Assembly: GCA_022729705.1 (NCBI GenBank)
Contig: DZAX01000001.1
Span: 94,942-158,941, forward strand
DNA length: 64,000 nt
Direction: 5' to 3'
Origin: Helicobacter cetorum
GTDB taxonomy: Bacteria > Campylobacterota > Campylobacteria > Campylobacterales > UBA6016
A model generated the notes under the pieces. The model saw nothing but the letters and a program-made list of their open reading frames with translations, had not been told where the DNA came from and did no database searches. The position numbers and the translations under genes are program-made. This document shows positions 1 through 9,665 of this stretch, one piece after another. Numbering within the stretch: the first letter of the stretch is position 1; every line of letters starts with the position of its first letter.

Positions 1-65
1 AACGATGTACGCATTTTCAAATAGCATACCAGAACAAGCAAAATTACAACAACTGAGATCGACAA

Positions 66-356
66 ATGCGACTAACTAATTTTGAGGTAACAACAATCAA
101 AAAAGTCTTTACAGAGATTTTTGGCGAGGGAAAAATCTATCTTTTTGGCTCCCGCGTAGACGATGGCAAAAGAGGTGGAGATATAGATCTTTATCTATGC
201 CCAAAAAACGAGTTTGAGGATATAAGAGAGAAAAAAATAGAGTTTTTGATTAGGCTGGACGAGTGTATAGGCGAGCAAAAAATAGATGTTGTGATAGCAA
301 AAGATAAAAATAGACTTATAGAAAAAGAGGCTATAAGGGATGGGGTGGAGCTGTGA
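66..356 (+). CDS. mntA: MNT-type nucleotidyltransferase, antitoxin of a HEPN/MNT toxin-antitoxin pair
   Basis: 96 aa; NTase motif FGSRVDDGKRGGDIDLYL (GSx..DxD); overlaps the downstream HEPN gene by 4 bp. Confidence 0.78.
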   Translation: MRLTNFEVTTIKKVFTEIFGEGKIYLFGSRVDDGKRGGDIDLYLCPKNEFEDIREKKIEFLIRLDECIGEQKIDVVIAKDKNRLIEKEAIRDGVEL

Positions 357-844
357 ATAAAAAGATAGAAACACTAGTAGAAAAACTATACGAATGCAAC
401 CAACACAAACAAAAAATAGAGCAAGCCGCAAAACGGCTTGAATCGCTAATGCCACTTGATATATTGCGATATGAAAAACTTAGTATCGAAGAGGGAAGCT
501 TTATAGACCAGATGATTTTCAGATTTTCCAAGCTTCAAGACACGATGGGCGAAAAACTCTTTCCAACCCTGCTAGAGATATTCGGCGAAGAGGTAAAAAG
601 CAAATCATTTATCGATAGGCTAAATCGTATAGAAGAGCTTGGCATTGTCGATAAAAACGAGTGGATGCGCCTTAGAAGAGATAGAAATGAGATAGCGCAT
701 GAATACTCATTTAATAAAGACGAAGTGGTTTTGGGGATAAATTCTATCTATCAAGCGCAAAATAGACTACTAGCCATTTATGCCGCTTTCTATCAATACT
801 GCTGTGAAAAACTGGATTTTGTGAGAGAGTCTGAGGTTTTATAA
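353..844 (+). CDS. hepT: HepT-like HEPN toxin (DUF86-like)
   Basis: 163 aa; contains RNEIAHEY, matching the RX4HXY HEPN RNase motif; translationally coupled to the MNT gene. Confidence 0.78.
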   Translation: MNKKIETLVEKLYECNQHKQKIEQAAKRLESLMPLDILRYEKLSIEEGSFIDQMIFRFSKLQDTMGEKLFPTLLEIFGEEVKSKSFIDRLNRIEELGIVDKNEWMRLRRDRNEIAHEYSFNKDEVVLGINSIYQAQNRLLAIYAAFYQYCCEKLDFVRESEVL

Positions 845-880
845 AGAGCCGCCAAGATTGCGGCGGCTTTGCTTTTTTGG
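845..880 (+). terminator. Rho-independent terminator after hepT
   Basis: AGCCGCC-aagattgc-GGCGGCT followed by TTGCTTTTTT. Confidence 0.65.
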
Positions 881-886
881 CTCAGT

Positions 887-2257
887 TTAGCTTTGACAAT
901 CGTAGATTTTTTTGTCAATTATCTCTGCGGCTTTTACTATGGGGTATGCTGTTGGCGGTGCTGTTAGCAGTGGGTGTGTGGCAACCTGTAGATTTAACAG
1001 ACTATAAACGCTCATTTTATTTTCAATAATTAATCCAATGACGTTTATCATCTCGCCCGCACTTACTCCTCCGCTTACTTGTCCGCCAATGACTGTGCCG
1101 CTTCGTCTTGCGGCTATAAGTTTTACGATTTGTTTTTCGCAACCAGGTATGGCTTGAGGATGTTTATCTATTCCCTCAAAATATCCGGTAACGATGTCTA
1201 TATTTTCCCTTATAGCCTCTTCTTCGGTAACGCCGGCTGAGGCAAAAGTCCTTGTTCCTATGACGGTGGAAAAAATCGCGATAGTGCCGCTAAAGCCTTT
1301 GATATATTCGATTTTATACATCGAAGTTGCGCAAATTCTAGCTTCTGCGGTTGAGGTTGAAGCTAGCATTACATTTGAGGTTTTGCGAGTGATAAAGTGC
1401 TGCTTAGAGGAGCAATCGCCGACCGCATAGACGTCTGCTATCTCTGTTCTCATGTATTCATCTACCCATATTCCGCCTTTTTTGCCAAGCCTGACACCTA
1501 ATTTTGCGGCAAGTTTTGTATCTGGATGATAACCTATACCAAGTATTACGAAGTCGCTATCTATTATCATTCCGCTTTCTGTTTTCACACCTGTGGTTTT
1601 ATCAAGGTTGCATAAAATTTCGGATACTTTTTCACGGTTTAGTAGTCTGATACCTTTTTGGGTAATAATATTTTCAGCATCTTTTGAAAACTCTTTGTCT
1701 AAAGCGTTTTGCAATACTCTATCTTGTTCACCGATAATCGTTACTTCTTTGCCGCAATCTGCTAGCTCTACGGCGACTTCTATGCCGATAAACCCAGTGC
1801 CTATTACGACCACTTTTTTATGCTCTTTGAGCGCTTCTTTTAGACGATCTATTTCGCCTCTATCTTTTGGCACCGTATATACGCCGCACGAGTGAATACC
1901 GCCTAAAGAATTTGGTATATTTGGAATTGAGCCTGTTGCGAATACTAATTTGTCATATTTATAGCTTGCGCCGTCTTTGCCTTTTGCGATTTTGGCGCAA
2001 AAATCAACGTCTATTATTTCGTCAAAAATGAGCTCTACGCCGCTATCTGTTATTTTGTTTACAGGAACAATGTTTTTATTTGAATCGCCAAGAGTTTCTC
2101 CAAAAATGTATGGTATCGCACAAGGCACAAGCGCATCTTTGTTGATTCTTGCAATCGCTACTTTTTTGTCGCGATAGTAGCTTTTTGCCGTAGTTGCCAC
2201 AATCATACCGGCAGGTCCGCCACCAATAACCAAAATGTCAAACTCTAAAGCTTGCAT
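887..2257 (-). CDS. FAD-dependent pyridine nucleotide-disulfide oxidoreductase (CoA-disulfide reductase / NADH oxidase-like)
   Basis: N-terminal DILVIGGGPAGM, second GTGFIGIEVAVELAD nucleotide-binding motif, VPCAIPY candidate active-site Cys, VYAVGDC. Confidence 0.8.
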   Translation of the reverse strand: MQALEFDILVIGGGPAGMIVATTAKSYYRDKKVAIARINKDALVPCAIPYIFGETLGDSNKNIVPVNKITDSGVELIFDEIIDVDFCAKIAKGKDGASYKYDKLVFATGSIPNIPNSLGGIHSCGVYTVPKDRGEIDRLKEALKEHKKVVVIGTGFIGIEVAVELADCGKEVTIIGEQDRVLQNALDKEFSKDAENIITQKGIRLLNREKVSEILCNLDKTTGVKTESGMIIDSDFVILGIGYHPDTKLAAKLGVRLGKKGGIWVDEYMRTEIADVYAVGDCSSKQHFITRKTSNVMLASTSTAEARICATSMYKIEYIKGFSGTIAIFSTVIGTRTFASAGVTEEEAIRENIDIVTGYFEGIDKHPQAIPGCEKQIVKLIAARRSGTVIGGQVSGGVSAGEMINVIGLIIENKMSVYSLLNLQVATHPLLTAPPTAYPIVKAAEIIDKKIYDCQS

Positions 2258-2396
2258 ATATTACTCCTGTTTATTAAGATTATTATATTGTAGCAATTTA
2301 AAGATTATATGTCCAGATAAATGTTCAAATTCTACCCTAATTTTTCATGATATTTTTGCTAGTTTCAATCTTATGAGTTGTTCGTATCTACAAAAG

Positions 2397-3356
2397 CTAT
2401 AAGTAAGATTGAGTAGCCCTAATAGTCCCTTGCTTTTTATTTCCCGCCAACCTTACAGCCTCTTTTACCGCATTCTCATAACTTTTCGTACTAGCAGAGA
2501 GCGTATAGGCTATATCAAAAGCCGTCCCGTGATCTACCGAGGTTCTGATGATTGGAAGTCCGAGGCTTACGTTTATCGACTCGTCAAAGTAGAGCGCTTT
2601 TAGCGGCGCAAGCCCTTGGTCGTGATACATTGCGGCGAACACTTTGAATTTTTCTCTGTTTTTTGGCGTAAACGCTGTATCAGGCGGATATGGACCCTCA
2701 AATATATCTTTGCCTATCTTTTCGTTTGCGGCTTTGATAGCTTCTTTTATCTCTTCGTCTTCGCTTCCAAATACTCCGTCGTCGCCGGCGTGAGGATTGA
2801 AGCCTAGCACGCATACGCTCTCGTAGTCGCCCGCCGTGTGCAGCCTAATCAAAAAATCAGTTATCGGCTCTTTTTTGATTTTTTCGGCTACGTCTTTGAG
2901 CGGTATATGGTCGGTGTAGAGTGCTACAAACATCTCTTCGCAACCTAAAGCCATAATAGCTTTTGTCTCAAACATATCGTTTAGCGCATCAGTGTGACCT
3001 TTGTAACCCACCCCTGCTAGCTCCCACGCTTTTTTGTTGATTGGCAGCGTCACCACTGCGTCCGCTTTGCCGCTTTTGGCGTAACTAACTGCGAGTTTGA
3101 AAGACTTAAACGAAAGTTCGCCGCTTTCTTTGCTTACAACCCCCGGTTTTATAGCGCAATCACTTGCAAAATCAACACACAAAAAATCAAAATCTATCTC
3201 TTCAAGCCCAAGTTCCAATCCCACCGCTTCCATAATCTTTCTAGGTGCGCAATAAATCGGCTCGCATATCTCAAATATCTGCTCATGCGCCTCAAGCGCT
3301 ATTTCAGCTCCTACGCCGTTTATGTCGCCTATGCTAATCGCTATTTTTGGTTTCAA
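2397..3356 (-). CDS. pdxA: 4-hydroxythreonine-4-phosphate dehydrogenase
   Basis: ISIGDINGVGAEIAL; AMYHDQGLAPLKAL; RTSVDHGTAFDIA; next to pdxJ. Confidence 0.93.
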   Translation of the reverse strand: MKPKIAISIGDINGVGAEIALEAHEQIFEICEPIYCAPRKIMEAVGLELGLEEIDFDFLCVDFASDCAIKPGVVSKESGELSFKSFKLAVSYAKSGKADAVVTLPINKKAWELAGVGYKGHTDALNDMFETKAIMALGCEEMFVALYTDHIPLKDVAEKIKKEPITDFLIRLHTAGDYESVCVLGFNPHAGDDGVFGSEDEEIKEAIKAANEKIGKDIFEGPYPPDTAFTPKNREKFKVFAAMYHDQGLAPLKALYFDESINVSLGLPIIRTSVDHGTAFDIAYTLSASTKSYENAVKEAVRLAGNKKQGTIRATQSYL

Positions 3357-4132
3357 ATTATCATCTTTTTCATCTCTTTTATCGCCTCAAGAAGTCCTGT
3401 AAATACGCTTCTTGCTATTATGGATTGTCCTATATTTAACTCTTCTATGGTTTTTATTTTTACTATGTCGCTTACGTTTTGATAGTTTAGTCCGTGTCCC
3501 GCCGCAGTGAAAAGCCCAAGGGCTTGAGCCACATTTGCGCATGATTCTATGCGAGTAAGCTCTTTTTTGAGTTCGCGCAAAAGCTCCTCGGGGCTTAGCT
3601 CCATCTCTTTTATCGCATGATGCGTGAGTTTTAGATTTGAGTGTAGCGACAAAAATAGATTTGAGTATCTACCCGTGTGAAACTCCACCGCATCCGCTCC
3701 GTACTCTTTTGCAAGCGCCACATCCACTTCGTCTGGGTCGATAAAATATGACACGCTAATATTCGCCTCATGAAGCTTTGCGGTTGCCTCCTTAAGAGCT
3801 TCCGCTCTTTTGTAGAGATCAAGTCCGCCCTCGGTCGTCACCTCTTCTCTTTTTTCAGGTACCAAAGTCGCTCTTTGAGGCGCAATGTCGCATATAATAT
3901 CAATGATTGACGGCTCGGAAGAGCACTCGAGATTGACGGGAAGCCTTGACAACCTTCTGATTAGATACGCATCGTCGTCTTGAATATGTCTTCTATCCTC
4001 TCTCAAATGTATCGTAATCTGATCCGCGCCGCCCAAAACGCACGGCAAAAGAGCGTCTATCGGCGATGGGTCGCCGCAACGCCTCGCCTCTCTTAACACC
4101 GCTATGTGGTCGATATTTACGCCAAGTTTCAA
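3353..4132 (-). CDS. pdxJ: Pyridoxine 5'-phosphate synthase
   Basis: LGVNIDHIAVLREARR; ADQITIHLREDRRHIQD; VEFHTGRYS. Confidence 0.95.
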   Translation of the reverse strand: MKLGVNIDHIAVLREARRCGDPSPIDALLPCVLGGADQITIHLREDRRHIQDDDAYLIRRLSRLPVNLECSSEPSIIDIICDIAPQRATLVPEKREEVTTEGGLDLYKRAEALKEATAKLHEANISVSYFIDPDEVDVALAKEYGADAVEFHTGRYSNLFLSLHSNLKLTHHAIKEMELSPEELLRELKKELTRIESCANVAQALGLFTAAGHGLNYQNVSDIVKIKTIEELNIGQSIIARSVFTGLLEAIKEMKKMII

Positions 4133-4226
4133 AAAACACCCCCAAAAACTTTTTTGGCAATTCTAGCGCTTATGGCGTATAAACAACCTTTTGCTAAAAT
4201 TCGCATTAAAAAGGTAAAGTTAAAAA

Positions 4227-5141
4227 TTGATAGCTATTGATATGGGCTCAAACACGGTTAGAGCCGCTAAGTATGATTGTAAAACAGGGAACAAAATAGC
4301 CGTCTATGAAAAAATAGTAAAAACAGCGGACAAAACGCACAGCACTGGCGTGATAAACGACGAGGCAAAAGCGAGAGTCGTGGCGGCGCTAGAAGAGATG
4401 AGGCAAAAGCTAGGCGACGACGAGACCACTATTGCGACGGCGACGGCGGTGTATAGAAAAGCCAAAAACGCGCCTGAGTTTTTAAAAGAGCTAGACGAGA
4501 AGTTTAACATCCAAATAAATCTGATAGACGGTGAGACGGAGGCTATGCTAACAGCTTTGGCGGTTGAGAGCGCTATGTCTAAGACGGAAGATGGGATTGA
4601 GAGCTTTTTGCTTGTGGATATAGGCGGCGGCTCCACGGAGATTATCTTCAAAAAAGGCAATAAGCTCACAATGGAGAGCTTTGATGTGGGCATAGTCGCT
4701 ATGGCGCAAAAGTATAGAGGCAGAGACGCTCTTGAAAAAGGCGTAAGAAAAGAGTGCGGCGAGCTAAAAGAGTTTATCAAAGACACGATGTACGCTTTTT
4801 TGAAACCGCAAGTTTTTTGCGCGACCGCTGGTACGCCGACGACGATAGCGGCTCTGAAAATGGGTATGGATTATGAGAGATACGACGGCGAAAAAGTCAA
4901 CGGAGTCACGATAAGCGAGGGCGACGTGGACACGGTGTTTGCCAAGCTTTTGAGAACTAGCGAGAGCGAGAGAGCAAAGCTAGTCGGCGTCGGAAGAGAA
5001 GAGCTGATTATCGCCGGAATTTTGATATTTAAAGAGATTTTTGAGGCTTCCGGTTTTAGAGAGTGCATGGTATTTGACGACGGACTACGGGAGGGAATAG
5101 CCTTTTCGGTCTGCAAGAAACTAGGGATTTTCACAATATAA
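4227..5141 (+). CDS. Ppx/GppA family phosphatase
   Basis: IDMGSNTVRAAKYD and LLVDIGGGSTEIIF motifs. Confidence 0.82.
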   Translation: MIAIDMGSNTVRAAKYDCKTGNKIAVYEKIVKTADKTHSTGVINDEAKARVVAALEEMRQKLGDDETTIATATAVYRKAKNAPEFLKELDEKFNIQINLIDGETEAMLTALAVESAMSKTEDGIESFLLVDIGGGSTEIIFKKGNKLTMESFDVGIVAMAQKYRGRDALEKGVRKECGELKEFIKDTMYAFLKPQVFCATAGTPTTIAALKMGMDYERYDGEKVNGVTISEGDVDTVFAKLLRTSESERAKLVGVGREELIIAGILIFKEIFEASGFRECMVFDDGLREGIAFSVCKKLGIFTI

Positions 5142-5187
5142 GACAACACATAATAACGCTACGGAAAAAAATTTAAGGAAATTAAAG

Positions 5188-6894
5188 ATGAGCTTAAAAC
5201 TAAACGGCTCGCAAATGGTTGTAGAGGCCATGAGAGCGGAGGGCGTAGATACAGTATTTGGATACCCCGGCGGCGCCGTACTCAATATCTACGACGAAAT
5301 TTGCAAACAAACGCATTTCAAACATATATTAGCAAGACACGAACAGGCCGCCATACATGCGGCGGACGGCTACGCTAGGGCAACCGGCAAAGTCGGAGTT
5401 GCGTTTGTCACAAGCGGTCCGGGATTTACAAACGCTATTACGGGCATAGCCACGGCGTATACAGACTCTATTCCAATGGTTGTCATCAGCGGACAAGTGC
5501 CAATATCGCTTATCGGTACGGACGCTTTTCAAGAGATAGACGCTGTTGGTATATCAAGACCGTGTTCAAAACACAACTATCTTGTAAAGTCAATAGACGA
5601 GCTATCCCATATCCTGCAAGAGGCGTTTTATATAGCCAGAAGCGGCAGACCGGGACCTGTTCATGTAGATATTCCAAAAGATATTACGGCTACCGTAGGT
5701 ACTTTTTGCAGAAAAGAGAACTTCTCTATGCAAACCTACAAGCCTATTTCAAAAGGTAACCCAAAGCAGATACATAAGGCATTTGAAGCGATAAAAGAGG
5801 CGCTGAGACCGATGCTGTATATCGGCGGCGGTGTTATACTTTCAGAAGCCGTAAAAGAGATGAGAGAGTTTGTGACTCTCACGGGTGCGCCTTGCGTTGA
5901 GACATTGATGGCTAGGGGCGTTATGAGTGCTGGTGATTCTCAACTTATTGGCATGCTTGGTATGCACGGAAGTTATGCCGCCAATATGGGGATGAGCGAG
6001 GCTGACCTTATCGTCTCTTTTGGAGCTAGATTTGACGATAGAGTCACGGGCAAACTAAGCGAATTTGCCAAAAACGCTCAAATCATACACATAGACGTTG
6101 ACCCAAGCTCAATAGCAAAACTTGTAAACGTACACTTTCCGATAGTCGGAGATTTGAAACTTGTACTTACAGAACTAAACGAGATGCTAAGACGAGACGG
6201 CTTTGACAAAGAGAAATTAAAACATTGGAGAGAGCTAATCAAGAGATTTGACGAGCTTCACCCGCTTGATAAGACGTACAAAGAGGACGGCAAAACGCTA
6301 AAACCTCAGACGATTATCAAAAAAATGGGCGCAATGCTTCCAAAAGACACGATTGTGGCGACTGATGTTGGTCAACACCAGATGTGGGCGGCGCAGTTTT
6401 TCCCTTTTTATGAGCCTAGGCAGTTGGTAACTAGCGGCGGACTTGGCACTATGGGCTTTGGCTTTCCGGCGGCGATGGGGGCTAAGATGGCGTATCCCGA
6501 TAGAGTAGTCGTTAATATCACAGGGGATGGCTCCATACAGATGAATATCCAAGAGATGATGACCGCAACAGAACACGGGCTAAACGTCATAAACGTCATA
6601 CTAAACAACAACTATCTTGGCATGGTGAGACAGTGGCAGACTTTTTTCTATGAGAAGAGATACTCAGCCGTTGACCTCGCTATGCAACCCGATTTTGTAA
6701 AGCTTGCCGACGCTTTTGGCGCAAAAGGGTATAGAGTGGATAGCTATGAGGCGTTTGAAGAGGCTCTAAAAGAAGCGGTTACGCTCAAAGTTCCGGTTCT
6801 TATCGACGTGGTTATCGATAGATTAGAAAACGTGCTTCCGATGGTTCCGACCGGCGGCGCCCTGTACAATATGATGTTGGAGCTAAAGGAGTAA
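5188..6894 (+). CDS. ilvB: Acetolactate synthase large subunit
   Basis: GYPGGAVLNIYDE; RHEQAAIHAADGYARATGKVG; ThDP motif NITGDGSIQMNIQEMMTA. Confidence 0.95.
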   Translation: MSLKLNGSQMVVEAMRAEGVDTVFGYPGGAVLNIYDEICKQTHFKHILARHEQAAIHAADGYARATGKVGVAFVTSGPGFTNAITGIATAYTDSIPMVVISGQVPISLIGTDAFQEIDAVGISRPCSKHNYLVKSIDELSHILQEAFYIARSGRPGPVHVDIPKDITATVGTFCRKENFSMQTYKPISKGNPKQIHKAFEAIKEALRPMLYIGGGVILSEAVKEMREFVTLTGAPCVETLMARGVMSAGDSQLIGMLGMHGSYAANMGMSEADLIVSFGARFDDRVTGKLSEFAKNAQIIHIDVDPSSIAKLVNVHFPIVGDLKLVLTELNEMLRRDGFDKEKLKHWRELIKRFDELHPLDKTYKEDGKTLKPQTIIKKMGAMLPKDTIVATDVGQHQMWAAQFFPFYEPRQLVTSGGLGTMGFGFPAAMGAKMAYPDRVVVNITGDGSIQMNIQEMMTATEHGLNVINVILNNNYLGMVRQWQTFFYEKRYSAVDLAMQPDFVKLADAFGAKGYRVDSYEAFEEALKEAVTLKVPVLIDVVIDRLENVLPMVPTGGALYNMMLELKE

Positions 6895-6898
6895 GACA

Positions 6899-7366
6899 AT
6901 GATAGAGAGACGAATAATATCTGTTGAAGTAGTCAACGAACACGGCGTACTCGCCCGTATAGCCGGGCTTTTTGCCGGACGTGGATATAATATAGAGACG
7001 CTCACAGTAGCGCCGATGCCGGGAAGTAACCTATCAAGAGTGACGATAGAGACAAGCGGCAACAAAAGAGTGTTGGAGCAGATAGTAAAACAGCTTCACA
7101 AGCTAATCTCTACATACAAAGTCATAGAGCATGAAGAGATGGTGGAAAAAGAGATGGTGTTGGTCAAAATCCCCTCCTCTGGTTCACTCTCCGACATAGA
7201 AGCTTTATCATCGGCGTATAACGGTAAAATCGTAGACGCTACGGATGATTGCGTAATCGTCATGGCGGCGGATGAGCCAAAGAGAATTGAGGGGTTTTTG
7301 AAATCAGTCAAGAAGTTTTCGCCAAAAGAGATAGTAAGAGGCGGGATAGTCGCTATAGAGAAATAA
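6899..7366 (+). CDS. ilvH: Acetolactate synthase small subunit
   Basis: ACT domain: VVNEHGVLARIAGLFAGRGYNIETLTVAP; directly follows ilvB. Confidence 0.95.
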   Translation: MIERRIISVEVVNEHGVLARIAGLFAGRGYNIETLTVAPMPGSNLSRVTIETSGNKRVLEQIVKQLHKLISTYKVIEHEEMVEKEMVLVKIPSSGSLSDIEALSSAYNGKIVDATDDCVIVMAADEPKRIEGFLKSVKKFSPKEIVRGGIVAIEK

Positions 7367-7438
7367 GAGCGGCAAGCCGCGAGAGCCGTCTGCTGAAGAC
7401 CTCGTTTTGGGCTTTGCCTAAAACGTGAGAATTAATTA
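7366..7438 (+). repeat. Three-hairpin dispersed intergenic element, copy A
   Basis: agagcggcaagccgcgagagccgtctgctgaagacctcgttttgggctttgcctaaaacgtgagaattaatt; homologous to 56222-56292 and to the reverse complement of 61901-61972. Confidence 0.85.
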
Positions 7439-7465
7439 GGTAAAAAGTAACTAAAGGTATTTCTA

Positions 7466-8281
7466 ATGTGGATTAAAAAGTTTATTTTACCATTGAGTCT
7501 AGCCTCCGCGCTTTTGCTTACCGGATGTACGCCGACTACAAAAAGCGGTGCCCTCGGCACACAAAGAAGCCAGTTTATGCTTATTTCAAGCGAACAAGCT
7601 TTTGGTAACGGAAATACATATTATTTTGACGAAGTCAAAAATGCGGATAAAAACAGTACTCTAAATCCCAATAAGGCGCAAACACAGAGGCTAAGAACTA
7701 TAGCCTCAAAGCTAATACCACAAACAAAAGTGTTTAGAGACGACGCACCCTCTTGGAAGTGGGAGGTAAACGTCATGAAGTCCAAAGATATAAACGCTTA
7801 TTGCGCCGGACAAGGCAAGATAATGTTTTATACGGGGATTTTGGAGAAAGTGACTATCACAGATGATGAAATAGCCGCCGTCATGGGGCATGAGATAGCG
7901 CACGCGCTAAGAGAGCACTCCAGAGAGCGAATGAGCCAAGCCTACGCCCAAAATCTAGGACTCTCTCTGGCGGGAGCCCTCACAAAAAGCGACGGACTCA
8001 CTATGCAAGTAGCGTCAAAGCTAGCTGAACTGGCTATTACGCTTCCATACAGCAGAGAACACGAGAGAGAAGCGGACAAGATGGGACTTGAACTAATGGC
8101 GAGAGCTGGATACGACCCAAATGCTGCGATAAAACTATGGGAGAAAATGGCAAAACTTGAATCCGCAAAAACGCCGGAATTTCTCTCAACCCACCCGTCA
8201 AACCAGACAAGAATCAACGACATGAAAGGCTACCTAAACGTAGCAAATACACTTTACAAAGAAGCAAAAGGCATAAAATGA
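7466..8281 (+). CDS. M48 family metalloprotease lipoprotein
   Basis: Lipobox LLLTGC; HEIAHALREHSRERMS zinc motif; EREADKMGL. Confidence 0.88.
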   Translation: MWIKKFILPLSLASALLLTGCTPTTKSGALGTQRSQFMLISSEQAFGNGNTYYFDEVKNADKNSTLNPNKAQTQRLRTIASKLIPQTKVFRDDAPSWKWEVNVMKSKDINAYCAGQGKIMFYTGILEKVTITDDEIAAVMGHEIAHALREHSRERMSQAYAQNLGLSLAGALTKSDGLTMQVASKLAELAITLPYSREHEREADKMGLELMARAGYDPNAAIKLWEKMAKLESAKTPEFLSTHPSNQTRINDMKGYLNVANTLYKEAKGIK

Positions 8282-9213
8282 GACTCTCAACAATAGCGGC
8301 ATATATCGGACTAGAGTGTGAAGAAGACGCTGAAATTACGGGTATAAACACCCTAAAAGACGCTTGCTATTATGAAATTAGCTTTTTGGATAACCCAAAA
8401 TACCTAAAAGACCTCAAAGAGACAAAAGCCGCCGCCGTCCTCATATCGCCTGAGAATGCGGCGCACGCACCGGACGAACTAGCGACTCTTGTCACAAACG
8501 AGCCGTATCTAAACGTCGCGATACTCTCAAAGCTATTTGCAAAAGCGCCATTTGAAATCAAAACCTCTGATTTTATCGACGAAGACGCTACGGTAATGCC
8601 AAACGCATATATCGGAAACGGCGCAAAAATACATAGAGGCGCCGTAATTATGAGCGGGGCTTACATAGGTGACAACGTCGTTATCGGCGAAAACACGATA
8701 GTCTATCCGAACGCCACAATATACAGAGATTGCGTAATCGGCAAAAACTGCATTCTGCACGCCGGATGCGTCATAGGTGCCGATGGATTTGGATTTGCCC
8801 ATACAAAGACGGGCGAACACGTCAAATTTTACCAAAATGGCATCGTAGAGATAGAAGACGACGTAGAGATAGGAGCAAACAGCACAATCGATAGAGCCGT
8901 CTTTGGGGCGACAAAAATCAAAAAAGGCGTCAAAATCGACAACCTAGTACAGATAGGTCACAACTGCGAAATAGGCGAATACTCAATACTAGTAAGCCAA
9001 TCAGGAATCGCCGGCTCCACAAAGCTAGGTCGAAACGTAGTAATGGGCGGACAAAGCGCCGCCGCCGGACACCTAAGCATCGGAGCATTCGCCACAATAG
9101 CCGCAAGAGGCGGGGTGAGTAAGTCGATCGAGGGCAATAAAACATACGGCGGTTTTCCGCTGATGGAACAAAGAGAGTGGTTGAAGTTGCAGGCTAGAAT
9201 ATCTAAGCTGTAG
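8278..9213 (+). CDS. lpxD: UDP-3-O-(3-hydroxymyristoyl)glucosamine N-acyltransferase
   Basis: Hexapeptide repeats; GADGFGFAHTKTGEHVKFYQNG; DNLVQIGHNCEIGE. Confidence 0.93.
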   Translation: MRLSTIAAYIGLECEEDAEITGINTLKDACYYEISFLDNPKYLKDLKETKAAAVLISPENAAHAPDELATLVTNEPYLNVAILSKLFAKAPFEIKTSDFIDEDATVMPNAYIGNGAKIHRGAVIMSGAYIGDNVVIGENTIVYPNATIYRDCVIGKNCILHAGCVIGADGFGFAHTKTGEHVKFYQNGIVEIEDDVEIGANSTIDRAVFGATKIKKGVKIDNLVQIGHNCEIGEYSILVSQSGIAGSTKLGRNVVMGGQSAAAGHLSIGAFATIAARGGVSKSIEGNKTYGGFPLMEQREWLKLQARISKL

Positions 9214-9221
9214 TGTTTGGT

Positions 9222-9619
9222 AGTATAATCCCCCAAGAAAAACAAACAATTTTTTGTTTAATCCCCTAAACTTCAGGTACGGATTATCTTTAAAAAGTTC
9301 AGGGCTGGAGTCAAACTTTTCTAGCAATACAGTATAAGGAGTCTTAAACTTTCAATTTGTTGTTCTGTGTCGCTTAGTGATGATTTAATCTTTTTAGCGC
9401 CACTCTTTTTATCTTCTGTGCTTGTATCTCTTTTCCATCTATGAACTGTTTTTGGATTAAGATTATATTTGATTGCTAACTTTGCGATACTCTCACAAGA
9501 GTCTTGAATTTCTTTTCTGATTCTTGGCGTGGTTTTGGCGTTAGCGTGCAATAAATTTCCCATAAATTAGCTTCCATATGGTGTTTGTGTATTATGCCTG
9601 AAGAATGGGGGGCTAAACA
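9222..9619 (-). mobile_element. Internally deleted IS481-like insertion sequence remnant
   Basis: Minus strand: N-terminal HTH piece (MGNLLHANAKTTPRIRKEIQDS...NLNPKTVHRWKRDT) followed after a frame change by a C-terminal piece KTPYTVLLEKFDSSPELFKDNPYLKFRGLNK, with the DDE catalytic core missing. Ends tagtataatCCCCCA and (reverse complement) TGTTTAGCCCCCCA look like imperfect terminal repeats. Confidence 0.7.
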
Positions 9620-9665
9620 GTTAGAAGTTATTTTCACAAGCGGATTTAGCTACCTGTTTGATACA

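Noticed and set aside
1-79. Reading frame TMYAFSNSIPEQAKLQQLRSTNATN* ending at 79, possibly the tail of an upstream gene
   Set aside because: Only ~25 codons are in the window; product and even coding status cannot be supported.
9073-9327. 84-aa ORF on the minus strand starting MLEKFDSSPELFKDNPYLKF
   Set aside because: Not an independent gene: the first part is the transposase C-terminus of the IS remnant and the rest is antisense to lpxD.
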